Shown in pieces: positions 28,113 through 36,076 of a stretch of DNA of 64,000 bases. Position numbers and translations under genes: made by a program. The notes under the pieces were generated by a model. It was not told the DNA's origin and did no database searches. It worked only from the letters and a program-made list of their open reading frames with translations. The stretch is from Methanocaldococcus villosus KIN24-T80 (lineage in GTDB: Archaea; AGJL01; Methanococci; Methanococcales; Methanocaldococcaceae), in NCBI RefSeq assembly GCF_000371805.1, contig NZ_AQUK01000001.1, forward strand, positions 818,268-882,267, written 5' to 3'. Within the stretch, counting starts at the first letter, position 1. The number at the start of each line of letters is the position of its first letter.

Positions 28113-28243
28113 TATAGTTGTGTGCGTTAGAATCTGGAAATATGCTGCTGATGAATTTTTAATGGTTGTAGGTTATTTCAAAAAATCAACGGCAAAATCT
28201 CTCGGGATTTTGCCGTATAATACTAATTCTGCACACAACTATA
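28113..28243. mobile_element. 131-bp MITE-like element with inverted ends
   Basis: Terminal inverted repeats TATAGTTGTGTGC (28113-28125) and GCACACAACTATA (28231-28243) enclose 105 bp. Inside is a strong hairpin, CGGCAAAATC (28190-28199) pairing with GATTTTGCCG (28206-28215) over a 6-nt loop. The outer TATA could be target duplication or part of the ends. No intact ORF is present, so it would depend on a transposase in trans. It sits between the ATPase pseudogene and a dehydrogenase fragment. Confidence 0.7.
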
Positions 28244-28312
28244 AAATTTACCTATGATGAGAAGAAAATAAAAGAAGCTGATATAGTTATAATAACTGTT
28301 CCACACCAATAA
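28244..28312 (+). pseudogene. Fragment of a nucleotide-sugar dehydrogenase-like gene
   Basis: A 22-codon frame ending in TAA reads KFTYDEKKIKEADIVIITVPHQ. The EADIVIITVP segment resembles the middle of the NAD-binding domain of nucleotide-sugar dehydrogenases. There is no start codon of its own, and it follows the MITE-like element directly. It suggests that an additional dehydrogenase gene was deleted when the element inserted or recombined. Confidence 0.4.
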
Positions 28313-28328
28313 CTAAGGTGAAGAATTC

Positions 28329-28663
28329 TTGAGTTATAAGGAGAGAGTTATAAAAGGTGTTACTTGGAATTTTTTACTCTTAATTTTATCAGCTCCAATT
28401 GGATATTTGGTTAGAATGCTTTATGCAAATGAAATTCCTAAGTTAGAGGTTGGTTTATTTTATGCTGTTTTAGACTTTTGTTGTATGATGGCTATTTTTA
28501 AGGATCTAGGATTAAGTTCAGCATTAGTAAAATTTATTCCAAAATTTTTACATGAGAAAAGGAAAGATTTGGTTAAGTCAGCAATAATTAGTGTTGGAGT
28601 TTTACAAAGTTCAGTTTCTTTAATTATAACAATTTTAATAATTTTATTATCTCCACTTATAGC
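28329..28663 (+). pseudogene. Truncated second copy of the flippase 5' end (335-bp repeat, copy 2)
   Basis: Starts with the same TTG and 111 codons as the flippase gene at 23160 and appears identical at the nucleotide level. It is cut by the left end of the IS481-like relic two bases further on; the frame then runs 12 codons into the IS and stops at 28700. The TTG has its own GGTGAAGAATTC site, so a truncated membrane peptide of about 123 residues could be made. Its likely role, if any, is as a recombination substrate. Confidence 0.85.
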
Positions 28664-28665
28664 GT

Positions 28666-29385
28666 GTGGTATCCTGAAATTATTTCGTATCAGTAGGTAA
28701 TAAAAAGAGGAATGTTAATAATAAGAATAATGGAAAGAATATAGAGAGACCGGAGAAATTCCAAAGATAAAGCGTAGGGGTAGAAAGCCAAAGAAAATAT
28801 CGAAGGGAGAGATTGATTTAGTTCTTAAAGCAGTTGAGGAGTATAAAGGAACCAGTGCAGTGCATTTAGAGAAATACATAGAGAATAAGCACAATATATA
28901 TTCCACACAATCGTATATATACTATACTGAAGAAGTTCGACCTTATCCAGAAGGGAAAGAAGAAAAGAAAGAATTAGACGAAAACCTTCGGTTTTCGTTG
29001 CTCGCTTGCTACGCAAGCGAAAAGCCAAAGCGATTCAGCACTTCAAAACCTAACGAAATGTGGCAGATAGATTTTAAAATCGTAGATGTGGATGGAGTTA
29101 GATATAATCTCCTGTTAATAATTGATGATCACAGTAGATTCATCCTACATGCTGGAATTTACAAAGAAGCTACAACCGACGTTGTTATCTCGGCTTTAGA
29201 AGAATACTTTGAAAAGCATGGAACGTCGAAAAAGATATTAACTGATAATGGAACCCAATTCATCCCTGCAAAGAGTGGAATCTCGAGATTTCAGAAGTTT
29301 CTAATGGAAAGAAAAATTTTACATATAAAAACCTCAATCAGACACCCTCAAACGATAGGAAAAGTTGAAAGAATATCTCCCTAAC
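28666..29385 (+). mobile_element. Relic of an IS481-like insertion sequence (copy A)
   Basis: The left inverted repeat (28666-28688) contains TATCCTGAAATTATTTCGT, whose complement ends copy B at 45293. The transposase is decayed: an N-terminal helix-turn-helix end (WKEYRETGEIPKIKRRGRKPKK) lies out of frame with the start. The DDE core follows, with Asp in MWQIDFK, Asp in LTDNGTQF and Glu in GKVERI, and then the sequence stops. The right end is missing and replaced by a different transposase fragment. It inserted into the duplicated flippase. Confidence 0.8.
28978..29020. repeat. Tandem GC-rich hairpins inside the IS481-like transposase (copy A)
   Basis: Two perfect short hairpins stand almost back to back: ACGAAAACC/GGTTTTCGT with a TTC loop (28978-28998) and TCGCTTGC/GCAAGCGA with a TAC loop (29002-29020). 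They fall between the N-terminal and catalytic parts of the transposase and encode an atypical ENLRFSLLACYAS stretch. The same pair recurs in copy B at 45099-45141 with one mismatch in the second stem. Confidence 0.7.
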
Positions 29386-29405
29386 TCCACCGATATTTGT
29401 TTAAT

Positions 29406-29696
29406 TTATGAATTTTTCAGATTTTTAATAATGTAAAACATTTCTCCTAAAGACATTCGCTTTTTAGCGAATATTGTCCCAGTTAAATCGTTAAAATTCT
29501 TTCCACACGAATTGCACTTATACCTCTTAATATGAGGCCTACCTTTCTTCTTACCCTTTAAAATAACATCTCTTGAACCACAGAACGGACAAATATATCC
29601 TTTATCCCACCTAATCCGCATTATAACTTCAATACGCTCTTCATCTTTCGGTGAGAATAATTTATATATTCCCGCACTAATAAAAACTACCCACAC
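29406..29696 (-). pseudogene. N-terminal fragment of an IS1595-like transposase
   Basis: 96 codons remain. A transposase-type zinc ribbon is clear, CPFCGSRDVI ... KRYKCNSCGKNF, followed by NDLTGTIFAKKRMSLGEMFYIIKNL, which is the typical lead-in to an ISXO2/IS1595 catalytic domain. The catalytic part is absent: the frame ends at 29406 and abuts the broken end of the IS481-like relic. The start of the frame is uncertain (first codons have no site). Confidence 0.7.
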
Positions 29697-29973
29697 AGTT
29701 CATTGCATATATAAGTTACTCTAAATGAACATGAGCGAAGAAGATCAAATTAAATTTCTACCGCTTAGCAATAAAATCTTTCCTTGAAGAGGTTAATTTA
29801 AACTTAATCTAAGTATTTAAATTTACTTGCGAAAGTTCTAAATATAATGAAGATAAAAAAATAGATAAAAAGTTCTAAAAATTGCAATGGTGAATATTAT
29901 AGACCTGTTAATAATTATAACGTAATAAATAAATGCCTTACTGATAAAATCGATATAAAAGATGGTGATTTTA
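29697..29973. other. Spacer between IS relics and the rfb cluster
   Basis: About 277 bp with no intact gene. At 29725-29812 a plus-strand remnant starts MNMSEEDQIK and, after a single-base shift near 29755, continues RLAIKSFLEEVNLNLI to a stop; I cannot identify it. The last 100 bp are AT-rich and must hold the promoter of the rfb operon, but I cannot single out one TATA box. GGTGAT at 29964 is the ribosome binding site of the next gene. Confidence 0.4.
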
Positions 29974-30747
29974 ATGAAAGTTGTCATCTTAGCCGGGGGA
30001 TTTGGAACAAGATTATCAGAAGAAACTCATAGAATACCAAAACCAATGGTAGAAATTGGAGGAAAACCAATTCTCTGGCACATCATGAAGATATACTCTA
30101 CTTATGGATATAATGACTTTATAATATGTCTCGGATATAAAGGATATATTATAAAAGAATATTTTGCAAACTATTTCTTACACAATAGTGATGTTACAAT
30201 TGACTTAAAAACTAATGAGATTGAGGTCCATAACAACTATTCAGAACCTTGGAGAGTTACTCTCGTAGATACTGGGTTGCATACTCAAACTGGAGGTAGG
30301 ATAAAGAGGGTTGCTAAATATATAGGTGATGAGACGTTCATGATGACATATGGGGATGGAGTAGGGAATATAAATATAAGAGAACTTGTTGAATTCCATA
30401 AAAAGCATGGAAAATTAGCAACTGTTACTGCTGTTCAGCCTGAGGGTAGATTTGGAGTGTTGAAATTAAATGGCAATCAAGTTATAAAATTTGCCGAAAA
30501 GATGGACAATAAAGATAGTTGGATAAATGCTGGATTCTTTGTTTTAGAGCCGGAGGTTATTGACTACATAAAAGGTGATGATACAATTTGGGAAAAAGAA
30601 CCCTTAGAACGCCTTGCAGAAGATGGACAATTAATGGCGTATTTCCACAGAGGATTTTGGAAGCCCATGGATAAATTAAAAGATAAAATGGAGTTGGAAA
30701 AATTATGGAATTCTGGAAATGCTCCTTGGAAAATTTGGAAAGATTAG
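29974..30747 (+). CDS. rfbF: Glucose-1-phosphate cytidylyltransferase
   Basis: Makes CDP-glucose from glucose 1-phosphate and CTP, the first step to CDP-3,6-dideoxyhexoses. About 257 residues: VVILAGGFGTRLSEETHRIP, KPMVEIGGKPILWHIMKIYS, TYGDGVGNINIRELVEFH and ERLAEDGQLMAYFHRGFWKP are characteristic of RfbF rather than of dTDP-glucose enzymes. An upstream ATG at 29962 exists, but ATG 29974 with GGTGATTTTA is the start. It begins a five-gene operon in pathway-related order. Confidence 0.95.
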   Translation: MKVVILAGGFGTRLSEETHRIPKPMVEIGGKPILWHIMKIYSTYGYNDFIICLGYKGYIIKEYFANYFLHNSDVTIDLKTNEIEVHNNYSEPWRVTLVDTGLHTQTGGRIKRVAKYIGDETFMMTYGDGVGNINIRELVEFHKKHGKLATVTAVQPEGRFGVLKLNGNQVIKFAEKMDNKDSWINAGFFVLEPEVIDYIKGDDTIWEKEPLERLAEDGQLMAYFHRGFWKPMDKLKDKMELEKLWNSGNAPWKIWKD

Positions 30748-30757
30748 GTGAATATCT

Positions 30758-31657
30758 ATGTCAAAAACTATATTGCTAACTGGAGCTACAGGGTTTTTAG
30801 GAAGTCATTTGTTGGAATCATTATTAAAAGAGAATTATAATGTTATTATTTTAAAAAGAAGTTTTTCTAATACTTGGAGGATTCAACATCTTTTGGATAA
30901 TGTGATATACTATGATATCGATAAAGTTGAATTAGAAAAACCATTTAAGGAAAACCAAATAGATGTAGTTATACATACTGCTACATCTTACGGCAGAAAA
31001 AATGAAAAAATCAGCGAAATAGTAGACACTAATTTAATGTTTCCGTTGAAGTTATTAGAGTTATGTACATTCTTTAATATTGATACATTCTTTAATACTG
31101 ATACAATTTTACCTAAAAACTTAAATTACTATGTGTTATCAAAAAAGCAATTTTTAGAATATGGGAAAAGAATGTGTGATGAATATAACTTAAGATTCAT
31201 AAATATAAAGTTAGAACACATGTATGGTCCAAAAGATGATAATACAAAATTTATCCCATATATAATTGAAAAAATACTAAAAAATGAGAAGGAGATTGAT
31301 TTAACAAAAGGAGAACAGGAGAGAGATTTTATTTATATTAGCGATGTGGTTAGTGCATACATAACGGTTCTAAATAAGTTAGATAATTTTGAAAAAAAGT
31401 TTTATAATATTGAAGTAGGAGTTGGGAATCCTATTAAGATTAGAGATTTGGTAATTTTAATAAAAAAGCTATGTAACTCTAACATAAAATTAAACTTTGG
31501 AGCAATACCTTACAGAAAAAATGAGATTATGAAGTCTTATGCCAACATTGATTTTTTAAAAAGTTTAGGATGGGAACCAAAAATATCTATAGAAGAAGGA
31601 TTAAAGAAGACTATAGATTATTACAAAAAACTTATGGTGGAAAAAAATGGAAAATAA
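30758..31657 (+). CDS. rfbS: CDP-paratose/abequose synthase-like SDR
   Basis: An extended SDR of 299 residues, the length of RfbJ/RfbS reductases that reduce the 4-keto group of CDP-4-keto-3,6-dideoxyglucose. TGATGFLGSHLLESLL binds NAD(P), the active site is YVLSKKQ, and the C-terminal part has GEQERDFIYISDVV. Because an RfbE-type 2-epimerase follows, the product is more likely CDP-paratose than CDP-abequose; this is inference. Start follows GGTGAATATCT and the 3' end overlaps rfbG by 11 bp. Confidence 0.7.
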   Translation: MSKTILLTGATGFLGSHLLESLLKENYNVIILKRSFSNTWRIQHLLDNVIYYDIDKVELEKPFKENQIDVVIHTATSYGRKNEKISEIVDTNLMFPLKLLELCTFFNIDTFFNTDTILPKNLNYYVLSKKQFLEYGKRMCDEYNLRFINIKLEHMYGPKDDNTKFIPYIIEKILKNEKEIDLTKGEQERDFIYISDVVSAYITVLNKLDNFEKKFYNIEVGVGNPIKIRDLVILIKKLCNSNIKLNFGAIPYRKNEIMKSYANIDFLKSLGWEPKISIEEGLKKTIDYYKKLMVEKNGK

Positions 31658-32747
31658 ATTATCAGAATTTTTCAAAGGTAAAAAAATTCTCATAACTGGA
31701 CATACGGGGTTTAAGGGGAGTTGGCTTACTCAAATACTGCTAAATTTTGGGGCTGATGTTGTTGGTTATTCTCTGAAACCAAACACTAGCCCAAATTTAT
31801 TTAAAATTTTGAAATTAGATAAAAAAATAAAAAACTACTATGCTGATATCAGAGATTTTGATAAAATTAAATCTATTATGGAAAAAGAAAAGCCAGAAAT
31901 CGTTTTTCACTTAGCAGCTCAGCCGTTAGTTAGGGATAGTTACGATGACCCATTGTATACCTATGAAACAAATATCATTGGAACGGCAAACATACTGCAA
32001 GCAGTTAAAGATGTGGGAGGTGTAAAGGCTGCAATAATGATAACTACTGATAAAGTTTATGAAAATAAAGAATGGATCTGGGCTTATAGAGAAAACGATG
32101 AACTTGGAGGCTATGACCCATACAGCACATCAAAGGCTTGTGCTGAATTGATAATTAGGTCATACATAAGGTCGTTTTTTAATGTTAAGGATTATGGAAA
32201 AAAGCACAACACATTAATAGCATCTGTTAGAGCTGGAAATGTTGTTGGAGGTGGGGATTGGTCTAAAGATAGATTAGTTCCAGACATCATAAGGGCGATA
32301 TTTGAAGGTGATGGGACTGTAGTTTTAAGAAATCCCGAAAGCATAAGACCTTGGCAACATGTTTTAGAGCCTCTATTGGGTTATTTATTATTGGCTGAAA
32401 GGCTGTATAATGGAGAGATAGATTTTATTGGAGCTTGGAATCTTGCCCCTAATGAAGAAAACTTTATTACTGTTGAGGAATTGGTTAAAAAAGGAACTGA
32501 GATATTAGGAAAAGGAAGATACATAATTAAGAAGGATGAGGAAAAACATGAGTCAAAGATATTGAAGTTAGATGCTACAAAGGCAAAGGTTTATTTGGGT
32601 TGGAGACCTCTGCTGAGTATTGACGAGACACTAAAATGGACATTTGAATGGTATAGAAGATATTACAATGGAGAAGATATGATAACATTCACAAATAGGC
32701 AAATAAATACCTTCTTTGAAAGGTGGGAGCGTGCCAGAAGGCATTAA
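31647..32747 (+). CDS. rfbG: CDP-glucose 4,6-dehydratase
   Basis: Converts CDP-glucose to CDP-4-keto-6-deoxyglucose. An extended SDR of 366 residues with ILITGHTGFKGSWLTQILL, the family-specific LAAQPLVRDSYDDPLYTYETN, the catalytic YSTSKACAE and SVRAGNVVGGGDWSKDRLVPD, which together separate it from dTDP- and GDP-sugar dehydratases. Start ATG follows GGTGGAAAAA. Its 3' end overlaps the rfbH start by 17 bp. Confidence 0.95.
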   Translation: MENKLSEFFKGKKILITGHTGFKGSWLTQILLNFGADVVGYSLKPNTSPNLFKILKLDKKIKNYYADIRDFDKIKSIMEKEKPEIVFHLAAQPLVRDSYDDPLYTYETNIIGTANILQAVKDVGGVKAAIMITTDKVYENKEWIWAYRENDELGGYDPYSTSKACAELIIRSYIRSFFNVKDYGKKHNTLIASVRAGNVVGGGDWSKDRLVPDIIRAIFEGDGTVVLRNPESIRPWQHVLEPLLGYLLLAERLYNGEIDFIGAWNLAPNEENFITVEELVKKGTEILGKGRYIIKKDEEKHESKILKLDATKAKVYLGWRPLLSIDETLKWTFEWYRRYYNGEDMITFTNRQINTFFERWERARRH

Positions 32748-34035
32748 AAATAAGATTTTAGAGTTAGTGAAGGAATACTACTATAAAACCTATAAAAAAT
32801 TACCCTATAACAAAGTTCCAGTTTCTGGAAAGGTTTATGATGAGAAAGAACTACAAAATATCGTTGAAGCAGCATTAGAAGGATGGTGGACAGAGGGGAA
32901 GTGGTGTTCTATCTTTGAAGAGAAGTTAAAAAACTTTTTAAATATTGACTTTGCCCTCTTGGTTAATTCTGGATCATCTGCAAATTTTATTGCAATTAAG
33001 ACATTAACATCAATAAAATTGGGAGATAGGAAAATTAAGCCTGGTGATGAGGTAATTACGGTAGCTGCAGGTTTTCCTACGACAGTTAATCCTATCATTG
33101 AAGTTGGAGCAATCCCTGTTTTTGTAGATGTTGAACTGGGAACTTACAATGCCATAGTTGAACAAATACAAGAGGCAGTATCGCCAAAAACAAAAGCAAT
33201 ATTCTTAGCACATACTTTGGGAAATCCATTTGATGTTAAGGCGATTAAAGAGATTTGTGAAGATTATAATTTATGGCTTATAGAAGATAATTGCGATGCT
33301 CTTGGTTCAAAATATGATGGAAGGTATACTGGAACATTTGGAGATTTAGCAACATTGAGTTTTTATCCCGCACACCATATAACAACTGCAGAAGGAGGAG
33401 CTGTTCTAACTAATGATCCACAACTGTATCGAATAGCTCGTTCAATAAGAGATTGGGGAAGAGATTGTTGGTGTCCAACAGGGAAGGACAATACCTGTGG
33501 AAGGAGATTTAGCTGGCAGTTAGGAAAATTGCCTTATGGTTATGATCATAAGTATATTTATTCTGAAATAGGATATAATTTGAAAATGACTGATTTGCAG
33601 GCGGCAATTGGTGTAGCACAGATGGACAAGTTGGGGTATTTCATCAAAAAAAGAAAAGAAAACTTTGAGTATTTATATAATAAATTAAAAGAATTTGAAG
33701 ATTATTTCATTCTTCCAAAGGCAACTGAAAATTCAGAACCATCATGGTTTGGGTTTTTACTAACTATAAAAGATAGTAGTAATATAAATAGAACCAAATT
33801 TATGCAGTATCTGAACGATAATGGCATTGGAACAAGGTTACTATTTGGTGGGAACTTAATAAAACAGCCGTATTTTGTTGATTACGGTATTAAATATAAA
33901 CAGATTAGAAATTTAGAGAATACCGACATCGTAATGAATAATACATTTTGGATTGGAGTATATCCTGCATTGGAAAAAGGACATTTGGATTATGTTTATG
34001 AAGTGTTTAAGAAGTATTTAGACGGGGTGGAATAA
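32731..34035 (+). CDS. rfbH: CDP-4-keto-6-deoxyglucose 3-dehydrase
   Basis: A PMP-dependent 3-dehydrase (E1/AscC/RfbH) that removes the 3-OH during 3,6-dideoxyhexose synthesis. It has the aminotransferase fold, but the PLP lysine is replaced by His: SFYPAHHITTAEGGAV (His 215/216 from the GTG start), the hallmark of this family. Cysteines for a [2Fe-2S] site appear in CWCPTGKDNTC; only three are seen in that stretch. The GTG at 32731 has GGTGGGAGC before it and is preferred over TTG 32716. The matching reductase (RfbI) is not in the window. Confidence 0.94.
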   Translation: MPEGIKNKILELVKEYYYKTYKKLPYNKVPVSGKVYDEKELQNIVEAALEGWWTEGKWCSIFEEKLKNFLNIDFALLVNSGSSANFIAIKTLTSIKLGDRKIKPGDEVITVAAGFPTTVNPIIEVGAIPVFVDVELGTYNAIVEQIQEAVSPKTKAIFLAHTLGNPFDVKAIKEICEDYNLWLIEDNCDALGSKYDGRYTGTFGDLATLSFYPAHHITTAEGGAVLTNDPQLYRIARSIRDWGRDCWCPTGKDNTCGRRFSWQLGKLPYGYDHKYIYSEIGYNLKMTDLQAAIGVAQMDKLGYFIKKRKENFEYLYNKLKEFEDYFILPKATENSEPSWFGFLLTIKDSSNINRTKFMQYLNDNGIGTRLLFGGNLIKQPYFVDYGIKYKQIRNLENTDIVMNNTFWIGVYPALEKGHLDYVYEVFKKYLDGVE

Positions 34036-35073
34036 ATGAAAATCCTTATTACTGGGGGTTTAGGGTTTTTAGGGAGCAATCTCGCTAGTGAAAGCATAAA
34101 TAGAGAATATGAAACAATAATAATGGACAATTTTTTTAGGGAAGGGACTACATTAAACTATAATTGGCTAAAGGAGCAAGGTGAGTTTATCTTTGAAAAT
34201 AAAGATATAAGAATATGGTATGACGTTGAAGAAATGATAAAAAAGTATAAACCAGATGTTGTTTTCCATACTGCCGGACAGGTGGCGATGACTACCTCAT
34301 TAAAAAACCCAAGATTGGATTTTGAGGTTAATGCATTAGGAACATTTAATTTACTTGAAGCTATCAGAAAATACAGCCCAGAAACTATCGTATTATATTC
34401 TTCAACAAATAAAGTTTATGGAGATTTGGAATATATCAAATATATAGAAACAGAGACAAGATATATTGCCCCAGATTATCCAAATGGGTTTGATGAGAGC
34501 TTAAAATTAGATTTCCATACTCCTTATGGATGTTCAAAAGGAACAGCAGATCAATATTTATTAGATTACCACAGAATATTTGGTATAAAAACTGTTGTTT
34601 TTAGACACTCTTCAATGTATGGGGGAAGGCAGTTTGCCACCTACGACCAAGGATGGATTGGATGGTTTATTAGAGAGGCATTGAGAATTAAGAGAGAGGA
34701 GATTGAAGAAGTTAAAATTCATGGAAATGGTAAACAAGTTAGGGATGTGTTACATGCTGATGATGTGATAAACCTATATTTTAAAACTGTTGATAACATT
34801 GAAAAATGTGCTGGTGAGGCGTTTAACATTGGGGGGGGGATGGAAAACAGCTTATCATTGTTAGAGTTGTTTAGATTTTTAGAAGATGAACTTGACATTG
34901 AAATAAAAATAAATAAAAAACCTTGGAGGATTAGCGATCAAAAAATATTCGTTGCAGATATTACTAAGATAAATAAATACACTGGCTGGAAACCAAAAAT
35001 ATCCAAAGAAGAAGGATTAAAGAGAATGATTAAATGGTGTGAAGAAATTTTAGGTGAGCGACGTGTCAAGTAA
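34036..35073 (+). CDS. rfbE: CDP-paratose 2-epimerase
   Basis: Predicted to convert CDP-paratose to CDP-tyvelose by NAD-dependent C2 epimerisation. A 345-residue extended SDR with TGGLGFLGSNLASESI, SSTNKVYGDLEY, the active site YGCSKGTADQYLLDYHRIFG and the RfbE-diagnostic HSSMYGGRQFATYDQGWIGW. Start follows GGTGGAATAA directly after rfbH. It completes the set of sugar-specific steps here except the 3-dehydrase reductase. Confidence 0.92.
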   Translation: MKILITGGLGFLGSNLASESINREYETIIMDNFFREGTTLNYNWLKEQGEFIFENKDIRIWYDVEEMIKKYKPDVVFHTAGQVAMTTSLKNPRLDFEVNALGTFNLLEAIRKYSPETIVLYSSTNKVYGDLEYIKYIETETRYIAPDYPNGFDESLKLDFHTPYGCSKGTADQYLLDYHRIFGIKTVVFRHSSMYGGRQFATYDQGWIGWFIREALRIKREEIEEVKIHGNGKQVRDVLHADDVINLYFKTVDNIEKCAGEAFNIGGGMENSLSLLELFRFLEDELDIEIKINKKPWRISDQKIFVADITKINKYTGWKPKISKEEGLKRMIKWCEEILGERRVK

Positions 35074-36070
35074 GCCATTACTATCCATCTGTATTCCTAC
35101 ATACAATAGGGCGAGATATCTCAAGGATGCATTAGATTCTATAATAAAACAAATAAATGAAAATAATAAAGATAAAGTTGAAATATGTATTTCAGATAAT
35201 GCATCTGAAGATAATACTGAAGAGTTAATTAAAGAATATCAAAAAAAATCCCCAATACCAATAATATACCATAGGAATAAAAAAAATATGGGCGCTGATT
35301 ATAATTATTTAAAAGTCGTTGAAATTGCCAATGGTGAGTATTGTTGGTTATTGGGGAGTGATGATATTATTGAAGATGGTGGAATAGATACTGTTTTAAG
35401 TGAGATTGAAAAAAATAAAGATGTGGATATTTTTACTTTCGATAGATATATTTATTCTAAAAATTTAAATAATAAACATACAAAAGAAGTTGATGAGCCA
35501 AAAACCAGGAAATTAGGAAAAGATTATATATTTAATAATAAAATTGAATGTCTTAAATACTCTTCTGGAAATTGGGGATACATTTCAGTAATTGTTGTGA
35601 ATAGGAAGAAATGGCTTTCTGTAAAAGGATATGAAAAATGGATAGGAAGTGCTTATGTTCATGTTTATATAATATATTCTTTAATCAAACAAGGTTCAAA
35701 AGTTAAATTCATTAATAAACACTTAGTAGGCTGGAGAAGTGATAATGACAGCTTTTTACATGAATTAGGGGAATACAGAAGATTTAAAATTGACATAAAT
35801 TATGTTTATATTGCAGAAGATGTTTTTGGAAAAGATTCTGAAGAATATAAAATAGTCAAAGATATGTTAATTAATAGATCTGGCTTTTGGGGTAGAATCA
35901 CTGGTGCGAAATTTAAAGGGTTGTCCTATAAATTTTATGTTAACGCATTTAAAGATTTATTTCCAATATATAAAGATCATCCAAAGTTCTGGTTATGGTA
36001 TGTACCTTTAATGATTATTCCTTCCTTTGTATATAGATTTATTAGATTTATAATAAAAGGTAAATGGTAG
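35063..36070 (+). CDS. GT2-family glycosyltransferase (tandem copy 1)
   Basis: An inverting GT-A glycosyltransferase of about 335 residues. The nucleotide-sugar fold is clear: SICIPTYNRARYLKDALDSI, ICISDNASEDNTEEL, and the metal-binding region CWLLGSDDIIEDGG. A C-terminal domain of about 200 residues follows, ending with hydrophobic and basic helices that may touch the membrane. The start is GTG 35063 (GGTGAGCGAC upstream) or GTG 35054, both overlapping the rfbE 3' end. The 361 bp at 35074-35434 recur in the next gene. Donor and acceptor unknown; a dideoxyhexose transferase is possible from position. Confidence 0.85.
   Translation: MSSKPLLSICIPTYNRARYLKDALDSIIKQINENNKDKVEICISDNASEDNTEELIKEYQKKSPIPIIYHRNKKNMGADYNYLKVVEIANGEYCWLLGSDDIIEDGGIDTVLSEIEKNKDVDIFTFDRYIYSKNLNNKHTKEVDEPKTRKLGKDYIFNNKIECLKYSSGNWGYISVIVVNRKKWLSVKGYEKWIGSAYVHVYIIYSLIKQGSKVKFINKHLVGWRSDNDSFLHELGEYRRFKIDINYVYIAEDVFGKDSEEYKIVKDMLINRSGFWGRITGAKFKGLSYKFYVNAFKDLFPIYKDHPKFWLWYVPLMIIPSFVYRFIRFIIKGKW
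35074..35434 (+). repeat. 361-bp direct repeat, copy 1 (GT2 catalytic domain)
   Basis: Recurs at 36088-36448 at a constant offset of 1014 bp with no difference seen by eye, including silent positions. It covers the N-terminal catalytic half of both GT2 genes and ends abruptly at codons for DVDIF, after which the two proteins are unrelated except for weak similarity. Copies are tandem and in the same orientation. Confidence 0.93.
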
Positions 36071-36076
36071 GTATTC

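Noticed and set aside
28860-29384. Intact integrase gene
   Set aside because: The frame lacks the N-terminal domain in frame and the C-terminal end, and the right inverted repeat is missing; it is a relic.
29697-29973. tRNA or other structured RNA gene in the spacer
   Set aside because: The segment is AT-rich without the GC-rich stems expected of hyperthermophile tRNAs; the same holds for the other spacers, so no RNA gene is called.
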